From Oscillospiraceae bacterium (lineage in GTDB: Bacteria; Bacillota; Clostridia; Oscillospirales; Ruminococcaceae): DNA of 64,000 bases. This document shows positions 52,568 to 61,236 of the stretch, in pieces. A model generated the notes under the pieces. The model was not told the origin of the DNA, did not search any database, and was given only the letters and a program-made list of their open reading frames with translations. The stretch spans positions 1 through 64,000 of the forward strand of contig JAFWVK010000040.1 of NCBI GenBank assembly GCA_017518255.1, given 5' to 3'. The position numbers and the translations under genes were made by a program. Every line of letters starts with the position of its first letter. Position 1 is the stretch's first letter.

Positions 52568-54852
52568 AGGTCAGATATCATGTATACGGAATTGTGCAGG
52601 GGGTCGGATTCCGTCCGTTCACGGCTGTGACGGCAGAACAGCTCGGCATCACAGGCACCGTTGCAAACAAAGGCTCCTATGTTGAGATTATTGCGCAGGG
52701 AACACAGGAGCAGCTTGCACAATTTGCAGACACAATCCGGAACCGTCCGCCCGAACGCGCATCTGTGCTCAGTCTGGATACGCTCGAAGCGGATGACTGC
52801 GGCGAAACGGATTTCAGCGGGTTTTCCATTATCGAAAGCGAAAAGGAATACGGCAAAATCTTTGTTTCTCCGGATATCGCAACCTGCGAAACATGCAGAA
52901 AAGAGCTGTTTGATCCCGGAAACAGACGGTATCTGCATCCGTTCATCAACTGCACGCAGTGCGGTCCGCGCCTGACAATTCTGGACACTATGCCGTATGA
53001 CCGCGAGAGAACGTCCATGCGCAGATTCCCGATGTGCAAAACATGTAAGGAAGAATACCGGAATCCTGCCTCGCGCCGTTATGATGCACAGCCGGTCTGC
53101 TGCAATGACTGCGGTCCGGAACTGCAGATTCTCGGAACGGATATTCACGGCAGTGCGGCTGTTACCGCTGTCCGGAAAGCAATTTCGGAGGGGAAAATCG
53201 CTGCGGTAAAGGGAATCGGAGGCTTTCATCTGTGCTGCGATGCAAAAAACGCTCAGGCAGTCTCCCGTCTGCGGAAACTGAAGCACCGTCCGATGAAGCC
53301 GTTTGCCGTCATGATGAAAGATCTGCAAACTGCAAAACGCGAATGTAATGTAAAACCGGAGCAGGAAGCGTATCTGACCGGCTGGCAGAAGCCCATTCTG
53401 CTCCTTGAAAAACAAGCGGAAATGTCAGTGTGCAGCGAGACAGCGCCGGACATCGGTACGCTCGGCGTAATGCTCCCGTATACGCCGCTGCATATGCTGC
53501 TGTTTGATTATCCGGACGGCATCAGCATGACAGACTGTCTGGTTATGACCAGCGGAAACGCACACGGCGCGCCGATCTGCCGCAATGATGCAGATGCAGA
53601 AAAAGAAATTGCGGGATTCTGTGATCTGATTCTGACGCATAACCGCGACATTCTGATCCGTGCAGACGATTCCGTCTGCGACTGGCTCAACGGAAAACCC
53701 TATATGATCCGGCGGTCGCGCGGATTCGCACCGCTGCCGCTGATGCTGCGAAATGCCGGTGAAAAGCAGGTGCTTGCAATCGGCGGCGAGCTGAAAAACA
53801 GCTTCTGTATCGCACGGCACGGGATGCTCTACCCTTCGCCGTATATCGGAGATACCGCGGATCTCAGAACCGTTTCAGCGCTGCGGGAATCTGTCGCACG
53901 CCTCTGCGGTCTGCTGGAATCGGAGCCGGAAGTGATAGTATGCGACACACATCCGCTCTATCAGACGGTATCCGTTGCAGAGGAGCTCGCAAAAGAAAAG
54001 GGCGTCCCGCTCATCAAGGTGCAGCATCACTATGCGCATATTCTTTCCTGCATGGCGGAGAACAACTGTGCCGAACCTGTGATCGGCGTCAGCTTTGACG
54101 GAACCGGATACGGGCAGGACGGCACAATCTGGGGCGGAGAAATTCTGGTTTGCGAACCGCACGGCTTTCAGCGTGCCGGCAGCATCGAGCCCTTTCAGCA
54201 GACCGGAGGCGATCTTTCCGCGAAAGAGGGCTGGCGCATTGTTGCTGCCCTGCTTGACAGCCCGGAAATCTGCTCCGCACTGGGCATCTGCACAAAGCAG
54301 GAAGCCGCAGTCATCGGAAACATGGCACGCCTCGGCGTAAACAGTGTCCGCTCTACAAGCTGCGGCAGAATTTTTGATGCGGTTTCTGCCGTCACCGGAT
54401 TCCGCCGCGCATCGACTTACGAAGGCGAAGCATCGGTTGCGCTTATGACAGCTGCGGAGGCTTTCCGGAACCAGTTCGGAGACTGTGTTTCATCGCTCCC
54501 CTCCTCCGTGACGGAAACGGAAGATTATGTCACGCTGGACACCGCAGCACTCATCCGTACAATCGCGGACAAAATGCTGCATGACCCGAATCAGCGCAGC
54601 CGTCTGGCATATGAATTCCATCTGGCTCTGGCAAATATGACCGTAACTGCCTGTCAAACAGTCAGCCGCAGAACCGGTATCCGGATCTGTGCCCTGAGCG
54701 GAGGTGTGTTTCAGAACCGCCTGCTGACAGAACTGACCGCGCAAAAACTGCGTCAGACAGGATTCCGGGTTTTGCTGCACAGTCTGATTCCCCCGAATGA
54801 CGGCGGAATCTGCGCCGGACAGGCTTATTACGGCGTCATGAATGATAAATAA
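52564..54852 (+). CDS. hypF: Carbamoyltransferase HypF
   Basis: The 762-residue enzyme transfers carbamoyl from carbamoyl phosphate to the HypE C-terminal Cys, the first step to the cyanide ligands of iron. Domains in order: acylphosphatase (YGIVQGVGFRPF, residue 8), zinc-binding repeats (CETCRKE, CTQCGPR, CKTCKEE, CNDCGPE, about 105-185), YrdC-like (VKGIGGFHLCCDA near 218), and Kae1-like with VQHHYAHILSCM near 483 and FDGTGYGQDGTIWGGE near 509. It starts at GTG overlapping K2 by four bases, so translation is coupled to the nitrogenase-like genes. Confidence 0.97.
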   Translation: MKVRYHVYGIVQGVGFRPFTAVTAEQLGITGTVANKGSYVEIIAQGTQEQLAQFADTIRNRPPERASVLSLDTLEADDCGETDFSGFSIIESEKEYGKIFVSPDIATCETCRKELFDPGNRRYLHPFINCTQCGPRLTILDTMPYDRERTSMRRFPMCKTCKEEYRNPASRRYDAQPVCCNDCGPELQILGTDIHGSAAVTAVRKAISEGKIAAVKGIGGFHLCCDAKNAQAVSRLRKLKHRPMKPFAVMMKDLQTAKRECNVKPEQEAYLTGWQKPILLLEKQAEMSVCSETAPDIGTLGVMLPYTPLHMLLFDYPDGISMTDCLVMTSGNAHGAPICRNDADAEKEIAGFCDLILTHNRDILIRADDSVCDWLNGKPYMIRRSRGFAPLPLMLRNAGEKQVLAIGGELKNSFCIARHGMLYPSPYIGDTADLRTVSALRESVARLCGLLESEPEVIVCDTHPLYQTVSVAEELAKEKGVPLIKVQHHYAHILSCMAENNCAEPVIGVSFDGTGYGQDGTIWGGEILVCEPHGFQRAGSIEPFQQTGGDLSAKEGWRIVAALLDSPEICSALGICTKQEAAVIGNMARLGVNSVRSTSCGRIFDAVSAVTGFRRASTYEGEASVALMTAAEAFRNQFGDCVSSLPSSVTETEDYVTLDTAALIRTIADKMLHDPNQRSRLAYEFHLALANMTVTACQTVSRRTGIRICALSGGVFQNRLLTELTAQKLRQTGFRVLLHSLIPPNDGGICAGQAYYGVMNDK

Positions 54853-54873
54853 ACACATCAGGAGGTAATTATT

Positions 54874-55083
54874 ATGTGTGTCGGATTATCGGCAAGAGTT
54901 GTCAATGTTACGAACGGAACTGCACTGATTGATGCAGACGGAGCACAGAGATCGGTCAGCGCAGGGATTCTCGAAGATCTGGAACCGGGCGATTATGTTA
55001 TGGTTCACGCCGGTGTCGCAATAGCTAAAATCAGCGAAAATGATGAGCAGGAAGCTGACGAAGTCATGGAGGAGCTGCTGTGA
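54874..55083 (+). CDS. hypC: Hydrogenase maturation chaperone HypC
   Basis: A 69-residue OB-fold protein. It begins MCVGLSARVV; Cys2, exposed after removal of Met, is the iron-carrying residue of HypC, although the usual MCLAIPGKV has drifted. EPGDYVMVHAGVAIAKI is the standard strand pattern. HypC carries Fe(CN)2CO from HypD to its client. CAGGAGGTAA precedes the ATG. The end overlaps hypD by four bases. Confidence 0.93.
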   Translation: MCVGLSARVVNVTNGTALIDADGAQRSVSAGILEDLEPGDYVMVHAGVAIAKISENDEQEADEVMEELL

Positions 55084-56123
55084 ATAACAGTATGAGAGCC
55101 GCACGCGACATCATAACCTCATACAGCGGAAAACCGCTCAGGATTATGGAAGTCTGCGGTACACACACACACGAAATCTTCCGGCTCGGACTGCGAAAAC
55201 TGCTGCCGGAACAGATTGATCTGATTTCCGGACCGGGATGTCCGGTCTGTGTCACATCAGTCGGCTATATTGATGAAGCGTGCCGGCTGGCGCTGCAAAA
55301 TGGCTGCGTCATCTGCACATTCGGCGATCTGATCCGTGTACCGGGAACCGAAATGAGTCTTGCGGGGGCACGTGCAGAGGGCGCAGAAGTCAAGCCGGTT
55401 TATTCGCCGCTGGATGCCGTCGAACTGGCTGCAAAAAATCCCGAAAAGCAGGTTGTTTTCCTTGCGGTCGGATTTGAAACGACAACGCCCTCGGCATGTC
55501 TTGCCGTTAAGCAGGCAAAGGAAGCAGGGCTGCAAAATTTTTCCCTGCTGACTGCAAACAAAACCATGCCGAACGCCTATCAGGCTTTGGTCGGCTCGGC
55601 GGATGCGTTCCTCTATCCGGGGCATGTCAATGCGATTACCGGGAACGCGGTGTGCAGAGAACTCTGCGAAAAACAGAGCGTTTCCGGCGTTGTCGCAGGC
55701 TTTACCGCAAGCGAACTGCTGACGGCGCTTGCCGTAACAATCCGGCTACTGGAAAAAGGAGAACCGTTTTTCCGCAACTGCTATCCGCGTGTAGTAAAAG
55801 ATGAGGGAAATCCGGCTGCACTGCAAATCATGCAGGATGTCATGGAACCCTGCGACAGTGAATGGCGCGGGCTGGGGCTGATTCCGCAGTCCGGCATGAA
55901 ACTGCGGGAGGAATATGCAGATTATGACGCCCGCATGAAATATCATCTGCCTGTCATCACCGGAAAACCGAATCCGGCGTGCCGCTGCGGAGAGGTCTTG
56001 CAGGGAAAATGCAAGCCCTCGGACTGCAAGGTTTTCGGAAAGGTCTGCACACCGCTGCATCCGGTCGGCGCATGCATGGTCTCCGATGAGGGCGCGTGCT
56101 CGGCATACTATCAGTATACATAA
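55080..56123 (+). CDS. hypD: Hydrogenase maturation factor HypD
   Basis: The 347-residue iron-sulfur protein forms with HypC the scaffold on which iron receives two cyanides and one CO. The iron-ligand motif MEVCGTHTHEIFR lies near residue 22, GPGCPVCVTSVGYIDEA near 51, GFETTTPSA near 132, and the C-terminal cluster Cys set CRCGEVLQGKCKPSDC near 303 with CTPLHPVGACMVS. It starts at GTG overlapping the hypC stop. Length is usual for the family. Confidence 0.97.
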   Translation: MNNSMRAARDIITSYSGKPLRIMEVCGTHTHEIFRLGLRKLLPEQIDLISGPGCPVCVTSVGYIDEACRLALQNGCVICTFGDLIRVPGTEMSLAGARAEGAEVKPVYSPLDAVELAAKNPEKQVVFLAVGFETTTPSACLAVKQAKEAGLQNFSLLTANKTMPNAYQALVGSADAFLYPGHVNAITGNAVCRELCEKQSVSGVVAGFTASELLTALAVTIRLLEKGEPFFRNCYPRVVKDEGNPAALQIMQDVMEPCDSEWRGLGLIPQSGMKLREEYADYDARMKYHLPVITGKPNPACRCGEVLQGKCKPSDCKVFGKVCTPLHPVGACMVSDEGACSAYYQYT

Positions 56124-56133
56124 CGGAGGAAAT

Positions 56134-56307
56134 ATGGAACCGCACGATTATATTGTAACGGATATTCAGGGCGATTACGCTTATTTGCAGCTGACCGGCT
56201 CCGACGGCGCAGAGCCGTTTCAGGTCGCACTTGCGCTGCTGCCGCCCAGCACTGACATCGGAACAAAACTCACCGGCTTTATGGGCTGCTTTGAAATCAC
56301 GGAATAA
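56134..56307 (+). CDS. Small unknown protein between hypD and hypE
   Basis: A 57-residue acidic protein (MEPHDYIVTDIQGDYAYLQL start, VALALLPPSTDIGTKL in the middle) that looks like a small beta barrel. CGGAGGAAAT precedes the ATG, and it lies 10 bases after hypD and 11 before hypE, so it is a real operon gene. I do not recognise it. It is not HypA: there is no MHE start and no zinc Cys motif. It might be a small accessory or HypC-like chaperone; that is only position-based. Confidence 0.7.
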   Translation: MEPHDYIVTDIQGDYAYLQLTGSDGAEPFQVALALLPPSTDIGTKLTGFMGCFEITE

Positions 56308-56318
56308 GGAGCATCATC

Positions 56319-57326
56319 ATGAATGAAAAAACAGTCACGCTCGCGCACGGTGCGGGCGGCACACAGACAAACGAATTGATCGGGAGTGTATTCAAGGCAC
56401 ACTTCGCGAACCCGCTGTTTACCGGCGATGACGCTGCGGTACTGCCGCAGCCGGGCGGAAGAATTGCAATGTCAACCGACGGTTTTATCGTTTCGCCATG
56501 GAAATTTAACGGCGGCAATATCGGCAAGCTCGCGGTCTGCGGAACGGTCAACGACCTCTCCTGCATGGGCGCAAAGCCGCTGTATCTGACAAGCGCCTTT
56601 GTAATAGAAGAAGGATTTCCGCTGGATGCACTCGAAGAAATCGCGGCTGCAATGGAGAAAACCGCTGCCGAGGTCGGCGTGCGCATCGTTGCGGGCGATA
56701 CCAAAGTTGCCGGAAAGGGACAGTGCGACGGCATATTCATCAACACGACCGGTGTCGGAGAAATTCTGCCGCAGGCAAATACCTCCGGTACATTCGCAAA
56801 ACCCGGTGACGCGGTCATTGCCACGGGAGATATCGGCAGACACGGCTGCACCATTCTCATTGCGCGAAACGATTTCGGAATCGAATCCGATGTAGACAGC
56901 GACTGTGCGCCGCTCTGGGGAACTGTGGAGAGCCTGTTCCGTGTCACAGACGACATTCATGTCATCCGCGATGCGACACGCGGCGGCGTCGGGACGGTGC
57001 TGTATGAGATTGCAGAGCAAAGTCAGGTCGGCATCCGCCTGAACGCAGAAAGCGTTCCGGTCGATCCCCGTGTCAAAGGTGTCTGCGGGATGCTCGGACT
57101 CGACCCGCTCTATCTTGCCTGCGAGGGCAGGCTGGTCATTTTCGCGCCGCAGGAGCACGCAGAGGCGCTTGTCGCGGAGCTGAAAAAGGGCAGATATTCC
57201 GCAAATGCCGCTGTGATCGGAACCGTCACCGCCGAAAACTCCGGCAAGGTCATCCTCGAAACGGAAATCGGCACGCAGACTTACCTCCCGCAGCCCAAGG
57301 GCGAACTGCTCCCGCGGATCTGCTGA
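56319..57326 (+). CDS. hypE: Carbamoyl dehydratase HypE
   Basis: The 335-residue enzyme dehydrates the HypF-delivered carbamoyl on its C-terminal Cys to a thiocyanate, the cyanide donor for iron. HGAGGTQTNELI opens the protein, TGDDAAVLP near residue 37 and GDIGRHGCTILIA near 168 are the PurM-like ATP sites, and the end is LLPRIC, the essential terminal Cys. It is the last gene of the operon. AAGGAGCATC precedes the ATG. I see no good hairpin terminator after it. Confidence 0.97.
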   Translation: MNEKTVTLAHGAGGTQTNELIGSVFKAHFANPLFTGDDAAVLPQPGGRIAMSTDGFIVSPWKFNGGNIGKLAVCGTVNDLSCMGAKPLYLTSAFVIEEGFPLDALEEIAAAMEKTAAEVGVRIVAGDTKVAGKGQCDGIFINTTGVGEILPQANTSGTFAKPGDAVIATGDIGRHGCTILIARNDFGIESDVDSDCAPLWGTVESLFRVTDDIHVIRDATRGGVGTVLYEIAEQSQVGIRLNAESVPVDPRVKGVCGMLGLDPLYLACEGRLVIFAPQEHAEALVAELKKGRYSANAAVIGTVTAENSGKVILETEIGTQTYLPQPKGELLPRIC

Positions 57327-57480
57327 AAACTATATATTCTCTTCCCTCCTCCAAAGTTTACATAATATTCACAGTTTTTTAATCGTTTTTTTTTTTTTTT
57401 GATAGTATTGTTTCAACAGTATTAACACACTCTCTATCAGAATTTTACTGTTAATCTAATATCAGAAAGGCTGTGAGTAT

Positions 57481-59253
57481 ATGAAAACTATAAAAAAGGT
57501 TTTTTCTTTATTATTTGCGTTGATAATAAGTTTGATTGGTTTATCAATTACCAATGCAAATGCAGCAACTACCAATGCAAATGCAGCAACATATTATTAT
57601 GAAGAAGTAAGTTATCCACCATATAAAATTCAGTGTAGATATTACTACTTGGAATCTGGTAAAGAGATTTGTTGTGATGCAACATGCACTATGCAAACTT
57701 CCAAATTGGAAATTGACGATGATAGAGCAATAACATTTCCTGATTTTCCTGCAAAAGTTAAAAGTGAAAGTGGACGAATTTACCCAGTAAAGCATCTTTG
57801 CATATATGTCGATACCAAAAACATTAGAAAATTTTTGATTCCAAGCAATATAACACATTTAAGTATTTATGGATCAGGAGATGGACCAAGAGCTTTTAAC
57901 GATTATAGTAATTATACTGAATGTATCATTCAAAACAGTGCCACGGATTTTGATACGCTATATTATTATAATATTCGCGAAAATGAAGAAGGAAAAAGAG
58001 TGTGTAATTGTAATTGGATGGCATTTGATAAGGAAAGTGCGGGCATTTATCTTTTTAATTATAAACAAACTGATGAGTTAAACGATGTGCCATATAAAAA
58101 TCTTAGAATCATTTGCTCGCCAGGTTCCTACGCAGAAGAATATGCTGTAAAACATGGTATTCCGGTTAGATATACGAAATATGATTATGAGTATAGTATG
58201 TACGAACGTAATGGGGGAAGAGAAGTAAAAATAACAAAATATAAAGGAAACGACGAAGATACGGCTATTCCTATGCGATTAGGTTCTGACGATCGTGATA
58301 TTTATGGTTTACCTGTAACAAGTATCGGTGAAGGAGCTTTTTCAAATTGTAAATTATTGAAAACTGTTATAATTCCAGATACTATTGTTTTTATTGAAAA
58401 CAATGCTTTTAAAAATTGTTCTGAACTATTAGAAGTCAAATTTGGTCGTGATGTTCATGTTAATAGTGTGACAAGTATCGGTGAAGGAGCTTTTGCAAAC
58501 TGCGGAAATTTAGAAAAAATAAAAATTCCATCTAGTGTGACGAGGATTGGAAGATATGCTTTTGCAGGTTGCGATCAATTAACAGAAATCATTATTCCAC
58601 ACAATACAACAAGTATTGGTGAGGGAGCATTTCATGGTTGTTCCGAATTAACAGATATCACTATTTGGAGCGACAAAATCAAAATTAATAAAGACGCTTT
58701 CTCTGACTGTACTAACCTAAAAAATATAACCCTTAAAAGTATTAATTCAAACCAATTGGAATCTGATCTATATTATGCATGCGCCAATACGCCATGGCGA
58801 TTAGACCATCCTTTACTTATAGTTAATAATGTTTTAAAAAAATGTGATAACCGAATAACCAAAGTAACAATTCCTAATGATGTTACTAGCATTGATAGCA
58901 AAGCGTTTGTAGGTTCTAATCAAAAAAATGTCATTATACCAAACAGTGTTACATCTATTGATTATGGAGCGTTTACAGATAAGAAATCTATTACTATCTA
59001 TGGTGAATCTGAGTCATATGCGGAAAAGTTTGCCAAAACATATGGTATAGAATTCGTTTCAATCAATGATATTATAATGGGTGATGTGAATCTGGATGAA
59101 GAAGTAACCGCGGCAGATATTGCTCCCCTTCAACAATATCTCCTGACGGAAACAGATTTGTCCTCCAAAGCAGCTTTCCAAGCCGATCTGAATTACGACG
59201 GAAAGCTCAATGCGATTGACCTGACATTACTGAAACAACTGATTGGAAATTAA
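57481..59253 (+). CDS. Secreted BspA-type leucine-rich-repeat protein with dockerin
   Basis: A 590-residue protein with a signal peptide (VFSLLFALIISLIGLSI) followed by two copies of TNANAAT from a 21-base duplication. From about residue 280 there are LRR_5 repeats of the BspA type (VTSIGEGAFANCGNLEKIKI and relatives). A C-terminal dockerin starts near 534 with GDVNLDEEVTAADIAPLQQY and ADLNYDGKLNAIDLTLLKQL. The LRR part is strongly AT-rich, unlike all neighbours, while the dockerin part is near the local composition, so the gene looks like a fusion with foreign DNA. BspA repeats usually bind host proteins or other cells. A T15 run precedes the gene at 57386-57400. Confidence 0.88.
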   Translation: MKTIKKVFSLLFALIISLIGLSITNANAATTNANAATYYYEEVSYPPYKIQCRYYYLESGKEICCDATCTMQTSKLEIDDDRAITFPDFPAKVKSESGRIYPVKHLCIYVDTKNIRKFLIPSNITHLSIYGSGDGPRAFNDYSNYTECIIQNSATDFDTLYYYNIRENEEGKRVCNCNWMAFDKESAGIYLFNYKQTDELNDVPYKNLRIICSPGSYAEEYAVKHGIPVRYTKYDYEYSMYERNGGREVKITKYKGNDEDTAIPMRLGSDDRDIYGLPVTSIGEGAFSNCKLLKTVIIPDTIVFIENNAFKNCSELLEVKFGRDVHVNSVTSIGEGAFANCGNLEKIKIPSSVTRIGRYAFAGCDQLTEIIIPHNTTSIGEGAFHGCSELTDITIWSDKIKINKDAFSDCTNLKNITLKSINSNQLESDLYYACANTPWRLDHPLLIVNNVLKKCDNRITKVTIPNDVTSIDSKAFVGSNQKNVIIPNSVTSIDYGAFTDKKSITIYGESESYAEKFAKTYGIEFVSINDIIMGDVNLDEEVTAADIAPLQQYLLTETDLSSKAAFQADLNYDGKLNAIDLTLLKQLIGN

Positions 59254-59269
59254 AACTAAACGCAATCAA

Positions 59270-59311
59270 AAAAGCCCGTGCGTCTCCGGTTTCGGAAGCG
59301 CACGGGCTTTT
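59270..59311. terminator. Convergent terminator after the LRR gene
   Basis: AAAAGCCCGTGCG pairs with CGCACGGGCTTTT, flanked by A and T runs, serving both the LRR gene and coaX. Confidence 0.92.
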
Positions 59312-59314
59312 TGA

Positions 59315-60073
59315 TTACTTTAAGTTTTTATAGAAGAGAATATCTAGTCCCTTTAAGAGCAGCTCATCATCGAGAATGATTTTATGCCGGCAATGGGGAA
59401 TAATCAACGGTGCAAGCCCGCCGCTTGCAATGACCGTTGCCTCGTAGCCCAATTCCTCCTCCATCCTGTCAATCAGCGCATCCATTGCACCTGCATTTCC
59501 GTATACGACACCTGCCTGCATACAGGCGATGGTATCCGTAAGAATAACCTTATCTGGTGCTTTGAGCTGAATATGCGGAAGCTGCGCGGTGCCTGCCTCC
59601 AGAGACTGCAAAGCAATCGCGACACCGGGGTAAATAATGCCGCCGATAAAGGACTTGTTCTTGTCAATGACCGTCATCGTCGTGGCAGTGCCCATATCAA
59701 TTACGATTGAGGGCGCGCCGTAAAACTGAATCGCTGCGACTGCACCGACAACCAGATCGGCACCCACGCCCTGCGGCAGAATATTGATACCGGTTTTCAT
59801 ACCCGGTCCGACGACCAAAGCATCAATGCCGGTCAGCTTTTTAATCGCCACACAGAGCAGATCGGTCAGCGGCGGCACAACCGACGAAATAATCGCGCCG
59901 TGCAGTTCCGAAATCTCAATCTGATGCAGGTACAAAACAGTTTTACAGAGCACGGCATATTCCAGATCGGTTTTATTCCGGTCGGAATTCATCCGCTCTA
60001 CAAACTGCACCTGATGATCCTTTACACATCCCATGCAGATATTAGAGTTTCCGATATCAACAGTCAGTATCAT
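59315..60073 (-). CDS. coaX: Type III pantothenate kinase
   Basis: A 252-residue ASKHA-fold kinase that phosphorylates pantothenate, the first step to coenzyme A. MILTVDIGNSNICMGC is the phosphate-1 motif, VVGPGMKTGINI near 92, VIDMGTATTMTVIDKN near 124 (phosphate-2), and IVIASGG-like ATVIASGGLAPLI near 215. Length matches the family. The transporter gene upstream, 19 bases away, fits substrate uptake. Confidence 0.95.
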   Translation of the reverse strand: MILTVDIGNSNICMGCVKDHQVQFVERMNSDRNKTDLEYAVLCKTVLYLHQIEISELHGAIISSVVPPLTDLLCVAIKKLTGIDALVVGPGMKTGINILPQGVGADLVVGAVAAIQFYGAPSIVIDMGTATTMTVIDKNKSFIGGIIYPGVAIALQSLEAGTAQLPHIQLKAPDKVILTDTIACMQAGVVYGNAGAMDALIDRMEEELGYEATVIASGGLAPLIIPHCRHKIILDDELLLKGLDILFYKNLK

Positions 60074-60092
60074 AGATTCCTCCTGCGTGCAT

Positions 60093-61064
60093 TTACTGAA
60101 TCATTTTGGCGCGCTTCAGACCGCAGCCGACAGCGAAGGTCAGCAAACCGCCGGCAATAATCTCAAGCAAAACATTCAGCGTTATGAACGAAACAATAAA
60201 CTTCATCACGGTCGGCGTCGAAGAATAACGGGAGACCGTTTCAACAAGGACATAATCCTGATCTGCACCGAGATTTTTGACATCATGCGCCTCACCGGTT
60301 TTCAGCGACCAGTTTTCAACGGCTTTGGCGTTCTCTTTCACTTTACCGTCTGCATCTACCGCATCAGCAGGATAGACAGCGAGCAGAACATCTGCGAGCG
60401 CACCCTTTTCCGGATCCGTATGCAATGCTTCGCTGACGGGCAGCGCAGATACCGTGACGGAAACACGCTTTTCATCCGGGAAGGCGGAAACCGAGATACG
60501 GTCAGAAGCAACCGCAGCTTCATCCGAAGAAGCAGAGAGCGAAAACGGCGTCACCTGAAAAGCGGTTTCGTCGCGGGGCGTAATATAATTACGGAAAGAT
60601 GCCCTGCTCCAGAAAAGCATGGAAAGAGCTCCGATAAACAATACCGTATTGCTCAGTGCAGCACCGACACCGGTAATTGCAAAGCTGGCATTTCCTGCTC
60701 TTTTCGTAATTTTAGCAATGAAGCCGGAAATCATGCCTGCGAGTGCGCGTGTAATCACGCACATCACAAACGTAAAGAACGGATTCACTCCGAAGAGAAA
60801 TGTACCGAACGGATCCATTCCGAAGCACTGCACAAAACTCGTAATACCGAACGCAGTTCCGAGCAGCGCCGCAGTTTTCCAGCCGACGGAAATTGCACCG
60901 ATTGCAACCGGAATCATCAAAAAGCTGATAGACAGCAGCCCGATTCTCAGATATCCGAGCGGTGTGAATGCCATCAGAACAATCACGGCAGTCAGCAGGG
61001 CGGTCAGCACAAGATCTTTGGTGCTGAATTCTTTTTTTCCAGTTTTACTTTCCTTTTTTGACAT
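60093..61064 (-). CDS. ECF transporter substrate-binding (S) subunit, probably for pantothenate
   Basis: A 323-residue membrane protein. Six spans are visible (about 18-38, 42-60, 65-80, 92-115, 127-152 and 289-314) as in S components of energy-coupling-factor vitamin transporters. Residues 153-287 form an extra polar domain between spans 5 and 6, about 135 residues that ordinary S subunits of about 180 residues do not have. The start MSKKESKTGK is preceded by AGGAGGAGGC. Position directly before coaX suggests pantothenate (PanT); other vitamins are possible. The ECF ATPases are not in the window. Confidence 0.75.
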   Translation of the reverse strand: MSKKESKTGKKEFSTKDLVLTALLTAVIVLMAFTPLGYLRIGLLSISFLMIPVAIGAISVGWKTAALLGTAFGITSFVQCFGMDPFGTFLFGVNPFFTFVMCVITRALAGMISGFIAKITKRAGNASFAITGVGAALSNTVLFIGALSMLFWSRASFRNYITPRDETAFQVTPFSLSASSDEAAVASDRISVSAFPDEKRVSVTVSALPVSEALHTDPEKGALADVLLAVYPADAVDADGKVKENAKAVENWSLKTGEAHDVKNLGADQDYVLVETVSRYSSTPTVMKFIVSFITLNVLLEIIAGGLLTFAVGCGLKRAKMIQ

Positions 61065-61207
61065 AAAAATGCCTCCTCCTGTTATTATTCCCGTTCCGGG
61101 ATACAATACAAGCACGGACATTGCTTGAGTGAACGTCACAGCAAAACCGGCTTTGATTCGGGCTCCGGCGGGGAGTCCCGTTCTCAGCACGCTGTGTGTC
61201 CGAGTGT

Positions 61208-61236
61208 AGTATAGCACATTTGGAAACTTTTGTCAA
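61208..61236 (-). promoter_or_regulatory. Promoter of the ECF subunit and coaX
   Basis: On the minus strand TTGACA and TATACT are spaced by 17 bases. It leaves a leader of about 140 bases (61065-61200) with GC-rich potential stems but no riboswitch that I recognise. The stretch 61237-61473 holds an in-frame hydrophobic peptide on the minus strand (61233-61392) without a proper start; I do not call it a gene. Confidence 0.8.

Noticed and set aside
56134..56307. HypA nickel chaperone
   Set aside because: Too short (57 residues against about 115), no MHE start and no zinc-binding CxxC pairs.
57386..57400. T15 run as terminator of hypE
   Set aside because: No stem precedes the run, so it is reported as AT-rich intergenic sequence only.
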